NCBI GenBank assembly: GCA_034509755.1 | Contig: CM067552.1 | Location: forward strand, 20,518,753-20,582,752 | Source: Anisodus tanguticus | Taxonomy: Eukaryota > Streptophyta > Magnoliopsida > Solanales > Solanaceae | Length of the DNA: 64,000 nt | Direction: 5' to 3' | Shown here: positions 12,598 to 25,617 of the stretch, piece after piece | Layout: the number at the start of each line of letters is the position of its first letter | How positions within the stretch are numbered: the first letter of the stretch is position 1 | Translations under genes and position numbers: made by a program | Notes under the pieces: model-generated | Databases searched by the model: none | Seen by the model: only the letters and a program-made list of their open reading frames with translations | What the model was told of the DNA's origin: nothing

Positions 12598-14484
12598 TGT
12601 CACACCCCAAATTAGGGGGTGTGTCCGGCACATGGTGCCACACTGCTCAGATAACCAGGTCCTTGTACAAATAGAACATCCAGTCGACGATGTTGTACTA
12701 GAATATAATATGAATAAGAATACCATAGGAGGGCCGACAAGGCCACACTCTATAAGATATGAATGAAACTCAACCTGTGATGGTAAGGTAAGGGTATCAA
12801 CCTGATATATATACATAAACAGGTCTGACAGGGCCGCAACACAAGTAAACAAAAGATAGTCAGGACGACAAGGGCTTGCATCAATAATTGTACATACTAG
12901 ACAAGTGTATGAGCCTCTACGAGTACCATTACTGTCATATGGCTAGGACAGGGCCCCGACTACCCATTATGAACATTTCTATACAAAACATACTCAACAT
13001 CTGACCAGAAGCTCCGGGAAGCATGAAGTTTACTTTCTGACAGTTGAAGCGACAACTCCTACTGAGGTGGCCTAGCAGATCCCTTATCAGAACCTGTGTC
13101 ATGAACACACAATGCCACCGGTAAAAGGGACGTCAGTACAAAAGAAATGTACCGGTATATAAAGCATGAATAACAATAGGAAAATATAATCTATAAAGAA
13201 AGGCATAATAGCAATATAATACTCTAATAACCTGCATGCCATGTAGGGCGAACAATAAAACTCTAAAACTATACTGAACTTTGTATAAAGCAATTATGGT
13301 TTGTAATCTGCCCTTGGCTTATGACCCGAGGTGTAATATTTCACTACCCTTAGGTATGTTCTAAGGTGCATGTATGGATGCACATATAAGTGCCTACCCG
13401 ACCAACTATAGCGCGACACATTGTGTATAATGTACATGTACGACTTCTCACTGGCTAGTCGCAATGGTGGTGCAAATAACATATATATATCTCCGTATAT
13501 AACTGCCCACCATCATAGGTTCGGTGGTGTGGATACTGTATTGTGAAGACAATGGCACCTATGGTTTTTTTGGAATTCAATACCTTTGACATTACTTCGG
13601 AATGACTCTTGGTTGACTCAATGATTAACTCGTTGGAACACTTCTTCCCCCGAAGGTTTATGATATGTTGGATAAGTAACCAACCAACAGTGACTATGAG
13701 AATAGAAATAACAAGAACAACTCTGACAAGAGATTATGATATATAAATAAAAAGGAAGATTGCGACGTTACTTTTGAAAACGATAAACACTTCGAATTTC
13801 ATGCTTTTAAAAGAAGGGGATAGACTTACATACCTGCGTCGCTTAGTAAATGACATCACGTAAACCCCTGGATACTCTACGAATGATTATCTACACAATA
13901 TAAAGGTTTTGTATTAATATATGATCGACAAACTAAGAATCGATTCATTGGAACAATTTGACGAACACCTAGGATGCATACTTCTCTAGTTATGGTGTTT
14001 ATGGCTTTTACCCATGTCATATACTCCTCTTCAATACAACACCAATAACACCAAGATCTACACTAAAACCATAACCATAACAACCACCACACAACAACAC
14101 CAACAATTATAAGATCACCATATCCTTTAATTCAAGCTATGATCATCTCCAAGTTAACTTAAGAAATAACCAAGGTTCATAAGAGTTCTTTCATGAAGTT
14201 TTAACTCAACTATCACAAGTTTCATTTATCTATGATTCTCAGCAAAGCTATGAGAAGCTTAAGACCATCAATAACATCAATATCTTACCTTAAATTAGCC
14301 CAGATAACTTGCACCATAACCTTCTTTCCAAGCACCAAGAGGATCCTTACTCCACCTTGCTTCTATGAAGGTTTCCAAGTTTTTTAATGGTGATCTAAGG
14401 ATGATTTACCTTAAATATGAAATGGAGTGGTTCCTTAATGACCTAAGAACCCTAAGTAGGAGCTTGAGAGTGTTTTGGATGTAC
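12598..14484 (-). repeat. Element C left (3') LTR, truncated
   Basis: Starts (plus view) with TGTCACACCCC and aligns with 15969-18070 and 25623-25670. Identity is about 85-88% over 12600-13500 but about 98-99% over 13580-14285. The alignment stops at a GCTTGAGAGTGTTTTGG stretch near 14484, after which decayed gag sequence follows directly. The U3 start, the PPT and all of pol are therefore missing from this element. Confidence 0.8.
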
Positions 14485-15760
14485 ACTGGATGAAGATTTT
14501 GTTGTCGATCCCGTTAGTTGAGCTGTATCACCTTTACCTCTACACAAAAATGGGCGCATATGATGGCTAGGATTACCACATCTATAAAACATGTCGGCCC
14601 TCTAATGACATTGTCTCGGATGTGTCCTACCACACTGTCCACAAGGAAAAAATGGTAGTCTCATCTGTCCCGAACTCTCTTGCTCTTGAAAAACTGAAGC
14701 TCTCAAACTCTGCCTTGGTCTAGACTGAATACATTGTCATGTATAAGTTCTTGTAACTGAGATGGAGCACTATTGGAAAATCGAGGTGGATGCCTAGGAA
14801 CCTATTGTCTCAAACTACTTGATCCTTTCCTTAAAGACCCTACTGATATGGCCCTTTTTGTCAACTCTCTCTATGAATCTCTATTCTCTCAGAGCTTACG
14901 CTTACGGTCCTCGACACTCTGAGCATATGATTGTATCATGGAAATATCCATGTCCTTATATAGGGAGGTTGTCATACACTCGCCAATCAGATGCAAATCC
15001 AAAACTGAGATGAATTCATGAACTTGAGCCCTCATTGTATCCATGATATTCGGGGCATACCTTTTCAGAGAATTAAATTGCAAACTATAATCCTGAACAC
15101 TCTTGCCCCTCTATTTGAGGTTTAATAAGTTCTCAACCATAGCCTCTCGTACCTCTAAGGTGAAATAATGATCAAGAAAAGCATCTGCAAACTCTTCCCA
15201 TACCGTGGGTGGCGCATTTGGGCCTCATGACCTCTCTTAAGGCTAGTACCATAAATAGCCACATCTCGCAATCTAAAAGAGGCCAAGTCAACTGACTCCG
15301 TATCCAAAACATGCATAACTCTCAATACCCTCATCATCTGGTTAATGAAATCCTGTAGGTCTGCACTCAGATCAGTACCGGTAAACACTAAGGGCTCAAT
15401 GCAAGGAACTCTCAGGTCCTAGAGCTCCCTACATCATCAAAAGTCCCAAAACCTGAGAAACCCTATATCTGCCACTACTGTGAAGCTACTATCTATGCCA
15501 ATAACTGCACATAACTTTCCACTCCTTGCTCTAAAGACTCGGGCGGTGGAATTGAAGGAACCAAATTCAGTGTAGCTGGAGGTACTATGTCCTGAGGAGC
15601 TGGAGAAACTGTACCTCCTCAGTGCCATAAGTGATACGTGGGAGTGAAACTCTCCCTAAGCTTCAACTCTATCAACTTTGCTGGGCGGGGAATTACTGGC
15701 ACTTTTACCCCTATCAGCACCAGCTCAATGACTAGCGCAAGCTCTCAAAGTAACTAGCAT
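14485..15760 (-). pseudogene. Element C gag remnant with zinc knuckle (Del/Tekay-like)
   Basis: Minus-strand translation shows Del-type gag blocks: an N-terminal part near 15437-15628, then DLQDFINQMMRVLRVMHV and ESVDLASFRLRDVA around 15240-15350, then FNSLKRYAPNIMDTM and DMDISMIQSYAQSVEDRKR around 14890-15080. A CCHC-like knuckle (FYRCGNPSHH) lies near 14560. Many stops and frameshifts. The junction to the left LTR at 14484 lies just past the knuckle, so an internal deletion removed protease, RT, RNase H and integrase. Confidence 0.78.
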
Positions 15761-15950
15761 GACTGAAAAATGGATTAGAGCATGAATTAGACTCAAAATT
15801 ATGTAACTCAGCTCTATAGAACGATATATGAAGTGAGAGAACAACAACCATCACTAAATGCCCGGAAACCTCTTGTTCATAAGTGTGGTGCACAACACAC
15901 CCATAAACAAGACTCTACTAGACAAAGCTCACAGACTCCATATGACTGAG

Positions 15951-15968
15951 CAACTCTGGTAGTAAGTT
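15951..15968 (-). other. Element C primer-binding site (degenerate) and spacer
   Basis: Next to the LTR edge at 15969 the minus strand reads AACTTACTACCAGAGTTG, a decayed version of the AACTTGGTATCAGAGC arrangement (tRNA-iMet primer). The homologous site in element M at 52007-52017 is better preserved. About 100 bases of leader to the left are also shared with element M. Confidence 0.6.
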
Positions 15969-16625
15969 TGTCGCACCCTAAACTAGGGGGTGTGGCCGGC
16001 ACCCGGTGACACACTGGATCGAACGTACCACTCAGATAACCAGGTCAATGTACAAATAGAACTTTCAGCCAACGAGGCCGTACTGGAACATAACATGAAT
16101 AAGAATACCATAGGAGGGCTGACAAAGCCACACTCTATAAGATATGAATGAAACTCAACCTCTAATGGTAATGCAAAGGGATCTACCTAACATATATACA
16201 TAAACATGGCTGACTGGGCCGCAACACAAGTCAACAAAAGATAGTCATGCCAGCAAGGCCTTACATCAAAAACTATACATACTATACAAGTCTATGAGCC
16301 TCTACGAGTACCAGTACTGTCATATGGTTAGGACAGGGCCTCGACCTATGAACGTTTCTATGTAAAACATACTCAACATGTGACCAAAAGTTCTGAGAAT
16401 GATGGATCTTACTTTCTGACGGTTGAAACGATAACTCCTACTGAGGTGGCCTAGTAGAGCCCCTATCATACCTGCGGCATGAACACACAGTGCCCCCGAT
16501 AAAAGGGATGTTAGTACAAAAGAAATGTATTGGAATGTAAAGCATGAATAACAATATGAAAATGTAAGTTGTAAAGAAAGTCATAGTAGCAATATGATAC
16601 TCTAATAACATGCGTGCCACATAGG

Positions 16626-16940
16626 CAACAACAACAACAACATACCAAGTGAAATCCTATAATGTGGGGTTTGGGAAGAGTAGAGTGTACGCAGACCTTA
16701 CCTCTACCTTGGTAGGTAGAGTGGCTATTTCTGAGAGACCCTCGGCTCAAGACAAAGCATAAGCACAAGCAAAGAAAGGAAAACGGTCAGACCGGGACAA
16801 GAAATTTAAACAGTATGAAAATGTTGGTATCAAAAATGAATAAGCAATGCTAGTGCATTATGAAAAAAGATGCAGTAATTAATGCAGATAAATAAGATAA
16901 ACAAAGTACACTAAAGAAAATATAGCAGCAGAAATGAAAC
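16626..16940 (-). mobile_element. RTE-type LINE 3' fragment
   Basis: The minus strand ends (plus view left edge) in (TTG)n at 16626-16640. Reading leftwards it carries a GCTGCTAT block, the TTGTCTTGAGCCGAGGGTC block and the AGGTAAGGTCTG block in the same order as 1160-1479. Only 3' UTR is present. The left LTR of C lacks the insertion at the equivalent place near 13250, so it entered the right LTR after the pair arose. No target duplication is evident, and about 40 bases of LTR seem to be lost at the site. Confidence 0.8.
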
Positions 16941-18065
16941 GATATTATAAAGATATGGTTGTAATCTACCCTCGGCTTATGGTATGTTCTGAGAATCAAA
17001 AGGTATGTTCTGAGGTGTATGTATTGATGCACATATAAGTTCCTATACGACCGACTATACTGTGGCGTGTTGTGTATAATGTACATGTACGATTTCTCAC
17101 CAGATGGTCGCAACGGTGGTGCAAATATATATATATATATAACTACCCATTGTCATAGGTTCGGTGGTGTGGATACCGTATTGTGATGACAATGACACCT
17201 ATGGTTTTTTTGGAATTCAATACCTTTGACATTACATCGGAATGACTCTTAGTTGACTCAATGATTAACTCTTTGGAACACTTCTTCCCCCGAAGATTTA
17301 TGATATGTTGGACAAGTAACCAACCAACAATGACTATGAGAATAGAAATAACAAGAACAACTCTGACAAGAGATTATGATATATAAATAAAAAGGAAGAT
17401 TGCGACGTTACTTTTGAAAATGACAAACACTTCAAATTTCATGCTTTTAAAAGAAGGGGATATACTTACATACCTGCGTCGCTTAGTAAATGACATCACG
17501 TAAACCCCTGGATACTCTACGAATGATTATCTACACAATATAAAGGTTTTGTATTAATATATGATTGACAAACTAAGAATCGATTCATTGGAACAATTTG
17601 ACGAACACCTAGGATGCATACTTCTCTAGTTATGGTGTTTATGGCTTTTACCCATGTCATATACTCCTCTTCAATACAACACCAATAACACCAAGATCTA
17701 CACTAAAACCATAACCATAACAACCACCACACAACAACACCAACAATTATAAGATCACCATATCCTTTAATTCAAGCTATGATCATCTCCAAGTTAACTT
17801 AAGAAATAACCAAGGTTCATAAGAGTTCTTTCATGAAGTTTTAACTCAACTATCACAAGTTTTCTTTATCTATGATTCTCAAAAACTCTATGAGAAGCTT
17901 AAGACCATCAATAACGTACCTTAAATTAGCCAAGAGCACTTGCACCATAACCTTCTTTCAAAGCACCAAGGGGATCCTTATTCCACCTTGCTTCTATGAA
18001 GGTTTCCATGCTTTTTAATCGTGATATAAGGATGATTTGCCTTCAATATGATATGGAATGGTTCC

Positions 18066-18070
18066 TTAAT
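18066..18070. repeat. Target-site duplication of element B, left copy
   Basis: TTAAT here is repeated at 25618-25622 directly outside the other LTR. The intact pre-insertion site GGTTCCTTAATGACC is visible in the other LTR of element C near 14430. Confidence 0.92.
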
Positions 18071-18713
18071 TGATATGATCCTAATTGGAAACCTTAAGAA
18101 ACTCAAAACACAAAACAAGGATAGAATTAAAATTAAAATTGCAAGGAAAGAAAGATAAGAGTGAGACACAGTAATTGAAATCAAAGGCAACCAAGGGTAT
18201 ATTAAACCCAAGACCTCCTTCAATTAAATTCAACTAAAGCACCTATACTATAGATGATTTCCACAAGTGAACATGTTCATGTGAGAAATCATGGAAGTGT
18301 TCTCCGACAACAAAGAAATTATACACTAACTTAGTGTATCACTAATTAACAATAATTATATGCCTAAGTGGAATTCTAATGAAGGTATTAATTGTTATCC
18401 AAAAATCTCCCCTCTCAAATGAAACTAACGTAACTATTTATAGTTATGCCTATTAAAACAAAGTACCAAAAGTGGCCTTTGCACAAATAACCCCACATGG
18501 GTTCTTCTTTAGCCACTTTGTGAAATGACTCCTTCTCTTGTATATTCTTCTTCTTGAAAATCCTCCCAAGCTATCATCCAAACATTATACACTCGTGAGA
18601 TATTCTCTTCAAGCTCTTCCAACGCTCATCTCGTCATGAACCTGGATTGTAATTCTTGAAGCTCCCTTGCTTGGCCACGAGTGAATGGTCTTGAGCTCGC
18701 ACGAGTCATATCA
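18071..18713 (-). repeat. Element B 3' LTR (left)
   Basis: 643 bp, starting TGATATGATCC and ending GAGTCATATCA. The perfect 8-bp inverted ends are longer than the usual TG...CA. Pol coding continues into its first 88 bases (minus strand). Confidence 0.93.
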
Positions 18714-21700
18714 TCCTCCCCTTCTTGGAAAGGATTCATCCTCGAATCTAAAGGTTCACCTACAACACAAGAAGAAAGATCACTTACATTGAAAACATTA
18801 TGGACATTGTACTCACTTGGTAAGTCAATCTTGTAGGCATTGTCATTGATCTTCTCAAGGACTTTGAACGGCCCATCTCCTCTTGGGCACAACTTGCCCT
18901 TAATCAATTGGGGAAACCTCTCCTTTCGAAAGTGAACCCAAACCCAATCATCTGGTTGGAAGATCACTCTCTTTCAACCTATGTTTTGTCTTTTGGCCAC
19001 TCTTTTGTTGATCTTCTCTATGTGTTCCTTCACTTTAGCATGAATCTTCACCATTTCGATTGCCCTTTGTTTTGCATCTAAACTCACAACAACATCACTA
19101 GATAAAGGGGTTAAGGTTAAGGGAAACAAAGGATTAAAACCATAGAAAACTTCAAATGGAGTCATGCCAATAGAGGAGTGGATAGATCTATTATATGCAA
19201 ATTCCATCAAAGGTAAATGGTCCTCCCATGAAGTTGGTCTTCCTATAACCATACACCTAAGCATGCTCCCAAGTCCTATTCACTACTTCAGTTTGTCCAT
19301 CCGTTTGAGGGTGACAAGAAGTAGAGAACATAAGCTTGGTGCTAAGTGCACCACATAGACTCTTCCAAAAATGACTAAGCAATTTGGAATCCCTATCACT
19401 AACAATAGTGCAAGGTACCACATGCAATTTAAGAACATGAATAACAAACAAGGATGCCACATGATATGCATCATCACACTTGTGACATGGTATGAAATGG
19501 GACATTTTTGAAAATCCATCCACTACCACAAAAATACTATCATGATCCATTTTGGTCCTTGGTAGACCCAAAACAAAATCCATAGAAATATCTACCCAAG
19601 GGCTATTAGGAGTAGGAAGAGGGGTATACATACCTTGAGGGTGAGTCTTGGACTTGGCTTGCTTGCACTCTAGGCATTGTCCACAAAACCTCTCTAGGAC
19701 ATGTCTCATCTTGGGCCAATAGAATTGCTCCTTGAGGATGTCAAGAGTTTTGGCAACTCCAAAGTGACCCATCATACCTCCACTATGTTCTTCCTTCACG
19801 AAAAGATTTCTCCATGACCTTTTAGGAACACATACTCTACCATTTTTGAACAAGAATCGATCAATTAATTGGAACCGATTAACCCTCTTTCCTTGGGCTA
19901 ACTCTTCATAAACCAAATTGAAATCGGGGTCATTTGAATAAAACTCCTTCAAATTTTCAAATCCGATCATTTTAGAAGTCATGGCATTTAACAACAAAAA
20001 TCTCCTAGATAAAGCATTTGCCATAACATTCTCCTTTCCCCACTTGTAGGTGATCACATAAGGAAAAGACTCAATAAATTCCATCCATTTTGCATGCCTC
20101 ATGATGAGCTTAGATTGACCCTTCAAGTGTCTCAAGGATTCATGATCCGAACGGATCACAAACTCCCTATGCCATAAATAATGTTGCGAATGAGCTAACA
20201 CCCTCACTAGTGCATACAACTCTTTGTCATAGGTAGAGTAGTTCAAAGAAGCCCCTTTTAACTTTTCACTAAAGTAGGCCAATGGCTTCCCTTCTTGCAT
20301 CAAGACTCCACCAATGCCAATACCCGAAGCCTCACATTCAATTTCAAATGTCTTCTCAAAATTCGGCAATTGCAATAATGGGGAAGTACTCAATTTCGCC
20401 TTCAACTCTTGAAATGCCTTCTCTTGCTCATCTCCCCATATAAAAGGTATATCTTTCTTGATCAATTCGGGTAAAGGAGCGACAATGGTACTAAATCCCT
20501 TCACAAATCTCGTATAGAAACTTGCCAACCCATGGAAACTCCTTAAATCGGTTGCATTTTTAGGAGTAGGCCAAGTTCTAATGGATTCGACCTTCTCTTC
20601 ATCCACCTCCACGCCATTCACACTTACCACAAAACCTAAGAATATCACATGGTCAACACAAAATGAGCACTTCTTGAGATTAGCATACAACCTCTCACAT
20701 AACAAGACATCAAAAACATGCCTCAAATGGCACACATGGTCCTTAATAGTCTTTCTATAGACTAGAATGTCATCAAAATAAATGATGACAAAATTATTGA
20801 TGAAAGTCTTCAACACATGGTTCATCAACCTTATGAAAGTGCTAGGCGCATTGGTGAGACCAAATGGTATGACAAGCCACTTATATAGGCCAAACTTAGT
20901 TTTGAAGGCCGTCTTCCACTCATCACCAGGGTGAATGCAAATTTGGTGGTATCCACTTCGAAGATCAATTTTAGAGAAGACACTTGAGCCACATAGCTCA
21001 TCCAGCATATCATCAAGTGTTGGGATAGGATGTCGATACTTCACCGTTATTTTATTAACGGCTCTACAATTGATACACATCCTCTAAGTTCCATATTTCT
21101 TGGGAACAAGTATCACATGCACGTCACATGGGCTAAGGCTCTCATTCACTAGCCCTTTGTCAAGTAGCTCTTCGACTTGCCTTTGTAATTCTTTAGTTTC
21201 TTTTGGATTGCTCCTATATGCCGATTTGTTGGGGATTTGGGAACTCGGTACAAAATCGATTTGATGTTCAATACCCCTCAATGGAGACAATCCTTTGGGA
21301 ATCTCCTCCCAAAATAAGCCATCATATTCCTGCAAAAGAGAAGAAACAATACTAGGCAAAGTTCTAGTATCTTGATTAGTATGTAACACGAGATGTTTGT
21401 TGACAAGGCACACCATAAAATGCCCCTCATCAACTCTTTTCAAACAATTGTTTGGTTTGTCAAGTGTACACATCTTAACTTTCCCCTTGGTACCCCTTGT
21501 CCCTCTTGGCTAAGTTAAGAATCTTTCTCAACCTCATCTTTTTGACCCCTCTCCCTAAGCTCTTTCATGATTCTATAGTCCTCACTCACTTGGTAGGGTG
21601 TCAATGGGGTGAGAATATGTTTTTCTCCCTCAAAGACAAAGGAATACTTATTAAATCACCTACTATGTTGCACATCCCTATCAAATTGCCATAGACTCTC

Positions 21701-22119
21701 GAGCAACATATGGCAAGCTTGCATTGGCACTACATCTGTAGGACTTCATCTTGGTACTTGCCAATGCTAAATTTCACTACAAACCACTTGGTCACCCTCA
21801 CTTCTCCACAATCATTGAACCATTGAATCTAGTAGGGGCTAGGATGTTTCCTTGTGGGAAACTTCATATGGTCAACCAATGTTGTGCTCACCACATTTGT
21901 GCAACTACCGCCATCAATGATCAAGGAGTACACCTCCCTATTCATTGCACCCATGATGCTTCGCAACACACATGACAAATTAATATTATCTTCTAGGTGC
22001 CGCTCATAATCCTCCTCTTCAAATCCTCCCTCATGCTCACCTTTAGGTTCACTATTACCACCCTCCTCACCAACTCCTTCCTCTTCATCGGTTTGATAAC
22101 CATCAAGTATGTCCATAAT
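18626..22119 (-). pseudogene. Element B pol: protease, RT, RNase H, integrase, tail reaching into the LTR
   Basis: Minus-strand order: protease with DGGSCTNVV active-site block near 21900; linker; RT with KIDLRSGYHQI, FGLTNAPSTF and catalytic YFDD (about 20780); RNase H with FEIECEASGIGIGG (about 20340), where the usual first aspartate is glutamate; integrase zinc finger (H...H, CGQCLEC, about 19670); integrase core with MDFVLGLP, VSDRDS and GQTEVVNR (D, D, E); then the C-terminal domain. Breaks: an in-frame TAG at 21084-21086 in a conserved GTWRM-type context, a frameshift near 19260 and a TGA at 18974-18976. The last frame, 18626-18967, crosses the PPT and ends 88 bases inside the 3' LTR. 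Confidence 0.93.
18714..18726 (-). other. Element B polypurine tract
   Basis: The minus strand reads AAGAAGGGGAGGA directly before the LTR start TGATATGA. It is the plus-strand priming site and here lies inside the coding frame (QEGEDDMTRA). Confidence 0.9.
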
Positions 22120-23675
22120 TGATCTCCTATTAGGACATTCACTTGCAATGCGGTCTCTACCTTGGCATTTAAAACATTGAATTGTAGAAATACGAGCAAA
22201 GTTAGTTTTAACACTGTTACCTCCTCTGGCCTTGTCTTCGATCTTAGGTTTGTAGTCGAACTTGGCTTGGAGAGTTGAAGTAGTGGTCATTGGCTTATCC
22301 CACTTATCTTTGACTTTGCTGCATGATGGGGATGAGATATTCTTAGCCTTGTAAGATTTTTCTGCTTTCGTTGTGGTCGGACTCTAATATGGATTTCTGA
22401 CCACATTTTCCATAAGGCTCTTTGAGCAATATTCTATTTTTCAAAGAGAAGAATGACCAAATGTATTCCATTTCAACCCTAGTTGTGTCATGAAATTCTT
22501 CTTCAAGAGTGGTATAGAATTGAAGCCTCATAGTTTTGGAGATTTTCATGATTCAAATTGGCCACAAATCGGGTCACCGTGTAGTTCAAGTGCTCTTCAA
22601 TTTTGGATTTCAACCTTAAGTTCTCAAACTCATCGAAGTACTCTTCTACACTCTTACTACCTTGTCTCAACATGTATACCCTCTTAAGAACGCCTTGATA
22701 ATAGCCGGGTGTCACATACCTTGCTTCCATGAGCTCAATCAACTCTTTCCAATTTAGAATATCAAATAGGTACCGTTGAGATCGTTCACGCCTCTTGGAT
22801 TCCCACCAAGTGGATGCATATCCCTCAATTTGAGTGAGGGCATACTTCGCCTTCGAAGAATCTGATATGTTGTTGGTGAGGAATATCCGCTCTCTTTGTA
22901 ACCTGCATTCCAAGAATTCTTCTGGATCACTACCTCCCTTGAACTTTGGAAGTTCCATTTTAATGGTATTCAAATTGCGATCTTGGACTCCCCTATCTTT
23001 ATAGCCCTGCCATCTTGCCCAGTCATCATGACCTTGTCATCTACCCCTCTCTTCTTGAACATAGGGCCTACCCATACCTCCTCGTCTCTCTCATCCCCTA
23101 TGGGAATTATTCCCATGTCTCCCTCTGTATCTAGGTTCCTCCCACCATCTCTCCCTATCAACCTCCTCAATGCCTTCGTCAAATAGGGGGTTTTGAAAAT
23201 GCATTTATGGCTCCATGTGGAAATCTTGTGGTGGCGCATGCATTGGGGTGTGGGAAATATTTTGTGGAGTGACTCTCGGGGTCATGTGGGGTATTGGTTC
23301 CTCTTGGGGTAGCCAATATAAATATGGATGTGTTTGAGGATTGGTTCGTCTCATAGGACCTCGGGTGGTGGTGTTTGGGATAGTAGGTGGAGGGATATAT
23401 GGAGAAGGTGCGGAGTGAGTTTGGGGATGGAGAAACACTTGTACTTGCCCCGGGGTAATAGTAGGTGGCGTGTTAGGACCCTTACTTGATTCGACGTCAA
23501 CGTTCGACTGGGGAGTGCTCACTCGACTAGCATTTTCAATATTCACCAACCTATTTTCCACACTACCCATTCGTTCTGTCATCCCTCCTATCGTCGTACT
23601 CAACTTATTCAATTCACGAAGTATATGGGACATCAGATCCTCTCCATCATGAGAATGGGTTCTGGAATTCGTCAT
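22120..23675 (-). pseudogene. Element B gag with altered zinc knuckle
   Basis: ATG at 23675-23673 (MTNSRTHSHDGEDLMSH), a coiled-coil-like N-terminal part, a proline/threonine-rich linker, then the gag domain from about 22973: MELPKFKGGSDPEEFLE, ERIFLTNNIS, WESKRRERSQRY and SVEEYFDEFENL. The knuckle near 22150 reads CFKCQGRDRIASEC; the CCHC histidine position holds arginine. The frame is broken around 23205-22980 and again near 22500-22290. Gag normally forms the particle and binds the genomic RNA; this one cannot be made intact. Confidence 0.88.
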
Positions 23676-24957
23676 TGTACCAACAAAACTCAACAAACAA
23701 GTTAGTGCAAGGGTTCCTTACGTCACTCGTGTTTTCGCTCAAATCTCACTTCACTCTAGTGTTCTTCCAATGTTGGTGAAGAACCTCTAATCCAATCAAT
23801 TTCACACGTATTCTAAGCCTTGTGGAAGAATGGATTTTTGTTAGATAGAAAGATGTATGACTCAAATCTAACGGACGGAGACAATGAAGTTTCAACGAAC
23901 ATAGAGAAAAAAAAGCACAAAAGAAATTGGCACAAAATGAAAGCTCGGACTCAAGAACTAGTTAACAATCAAGTAAGAACAATTACTAATTGTTAACTAG
24001 CTTATAAAATTAAAGAAATGAGAAGAAAAGAAGAAAAATTGAATTTCAACACTTAGAAATTTTTGGAAATTTGGGATGAAAGTGATGAAATTCAAGAATT
24101 AATTAACAAACAAGTAGGTTTAATTACTAGTTGTTAATTAATTAGAAGGATAAAATATAAGAAAATTAGAAGAAGAAATCAAACTGGGAAGATTTTGGGG
24201 TCGAAAATGGCTTGAAAAAAAATACTTGGACGATTTGGTGCCTTTTCAGTGCTATAGCACTTGTTAAGGCACTGAGAAAAAAACCTAAGTGTCAAAATGA
24301 CAACTCTCTGAAGTTGTAGTACACTTGCTACAGGCAAGAGTGAGGAAGTGGATCTGCGTGTCGGTTGATGTGGCAGATGTGTGGCTGCTGACGTGGTTGT
24401 TGCATGGATGTTGACGTGGATTTTTATTTTTTGAAAATCAAATTTTTGAACTGATTTTCCTTTTTGTTTTTTGACTTTGGGCCCACAAATACTTTTAAAC
24501 CTTTGACTTGAAGACTTTTGGATCAAACAAACATCTTTTGGGTCTTCTTCTATGAAGATTTGAAGTTCTTCAAGAACACCAAATTTCCAAACACCTTCAA
24601 ATCAACTCCAAATTGCATCAGAATTTAATATCCAAGCTCCCCTTGATTGGTAGAACAAAGCCCAATAACTCTTGAAGCCAAAATCACCTTCTTCCACCAA
24701 AACCCATCTTCAAGTTTCAAAACTTCAAGGTCCTTCAATGGTAGAATCTTCAATACAACTTTAAATGCAACGAAATTTGAAAGCTAAGGGGTTTTTGATA
24801 TCAAGGAACACAAATTTGGCCTCAAATCCACCAAAATAACAACAAATTTTCGGGTATTTTTGTTTTTTGTTTTTGGGATTACGAATTTTGATTTTTTTTT
24901 TTGGATTTTGTAATAACAATAACCAAGACTATATTTGTAAAAACAAATCTAGAACCT
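23676..24957 (-). other. Element B 5' leader
   Basis: About 1.28 kb of non-coding leader between the primer site and gag. It contains a partly repeated pair (ACAATCAAGTAAGAACAATTACTAATTGTTAA near 23960, with a similar stretch near 24105). The part at 24300-24960 resembles the leader of the K remnant at 35118-35800. Confidence 0.7.
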
Positions 24958-24972
24958 AAGCTCTTGATACCA
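24958..24972 (-). other. Element B primer-binding site
   Basis: The minus strand reads TGGTATCAAGAGCTT two bases from the LTR edge. It matches the tRNA-iMet site TGGTATCAGAGC with one extra A. Confidence 0.85.
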
Positions 24973-24974
24973 AA

Positions 24975-25617
24975 TGATATGATCCTAATTGGAAACCCTA
25001 AGAAACTAAAAACACAAAACAAGGATAGAATTAAAATTAAAATTGCAAGGAAAGAAAGATAAGAGTGAGGCACAATAATTGAAATGAAAGGAAACCAAGG
25101 GTATATTAAACCCAAGACCTCCTTCAATTAAATTCAACTAAAGAACCTACACTATAGATGATTTCCCCAAGTGAACGTGTTCATGTGAGAAATCATGGAA
25201 GTGTTCTCCAACAACAAAGAAATTATACTCTAACTAAGCGTATCACTAATTAACACTAATTATATATCTAAGTAGAATTCTAATGAAGGTATTAATTGTC
25301 ATCTAAAAAACTCCCCTCTCAAATGAAACTAAGGCAACTATTTATAGTTATGCCTATTACAACAAAGACCCAAAAGTGGCATTTGCAAAAATAACCCCAC
25401 ATGGGTTCTTCTTTAACCACTTTGTGAAATGACTACTTCTCTTGTATCTTCTTCTTCTTGAATATCCTCCCAAGCTATCATCCAAACATTATACACTCGT
25501 GTGATATTCTCTTCATGCTCTTCCAACGCTCCTCTCGTCATGAACATGGATTGTAATTATTAGAGCTCCCTTTCTTGGCCAAGAGTGAATGGTCTTGAGC
25601 TCGCTTGGGTCATATCA
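24975..25617 (-). repeat. Element B 5' LTR (right)
   Basis: 643 bp with the same TGATATGA...TCATATCA termini, about 93% identical to 18071-18713 by hand alignment with no indels. Transcription of the element would start here. Confidence 0.93.

Larger units (their letters stand above)
18071..25617 (-). mobile_element. Element B: structurally complete CRM-type Ty3/gypsy retrotransposon
   Basis: A 7547-bp element on the minus strand. It has two 643-bp LTRs bounded by TGATATGA...TCATATCA, a primer site next to the right LTR, a polypurine tract next to the left LTR and a 5-bp duplication. Gag, protease, RT, RNase H and integrase follow in the Ty3/gypsy order. The integrase tail WVHFRKERFP...RGDGPFKVLEKINDNAY, and a frame that runs across the PPT into the 3' LTR, are traits of the CRM (centromeric) chromovirus clade as I recall it. 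The two LTRs differ at about 44 of 643 positions with no gaps, so the insertion is not recent. Coding sequence is broken by at least two stops and one frameshift in pol plus breaks in gag. Confidence 0.93.
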
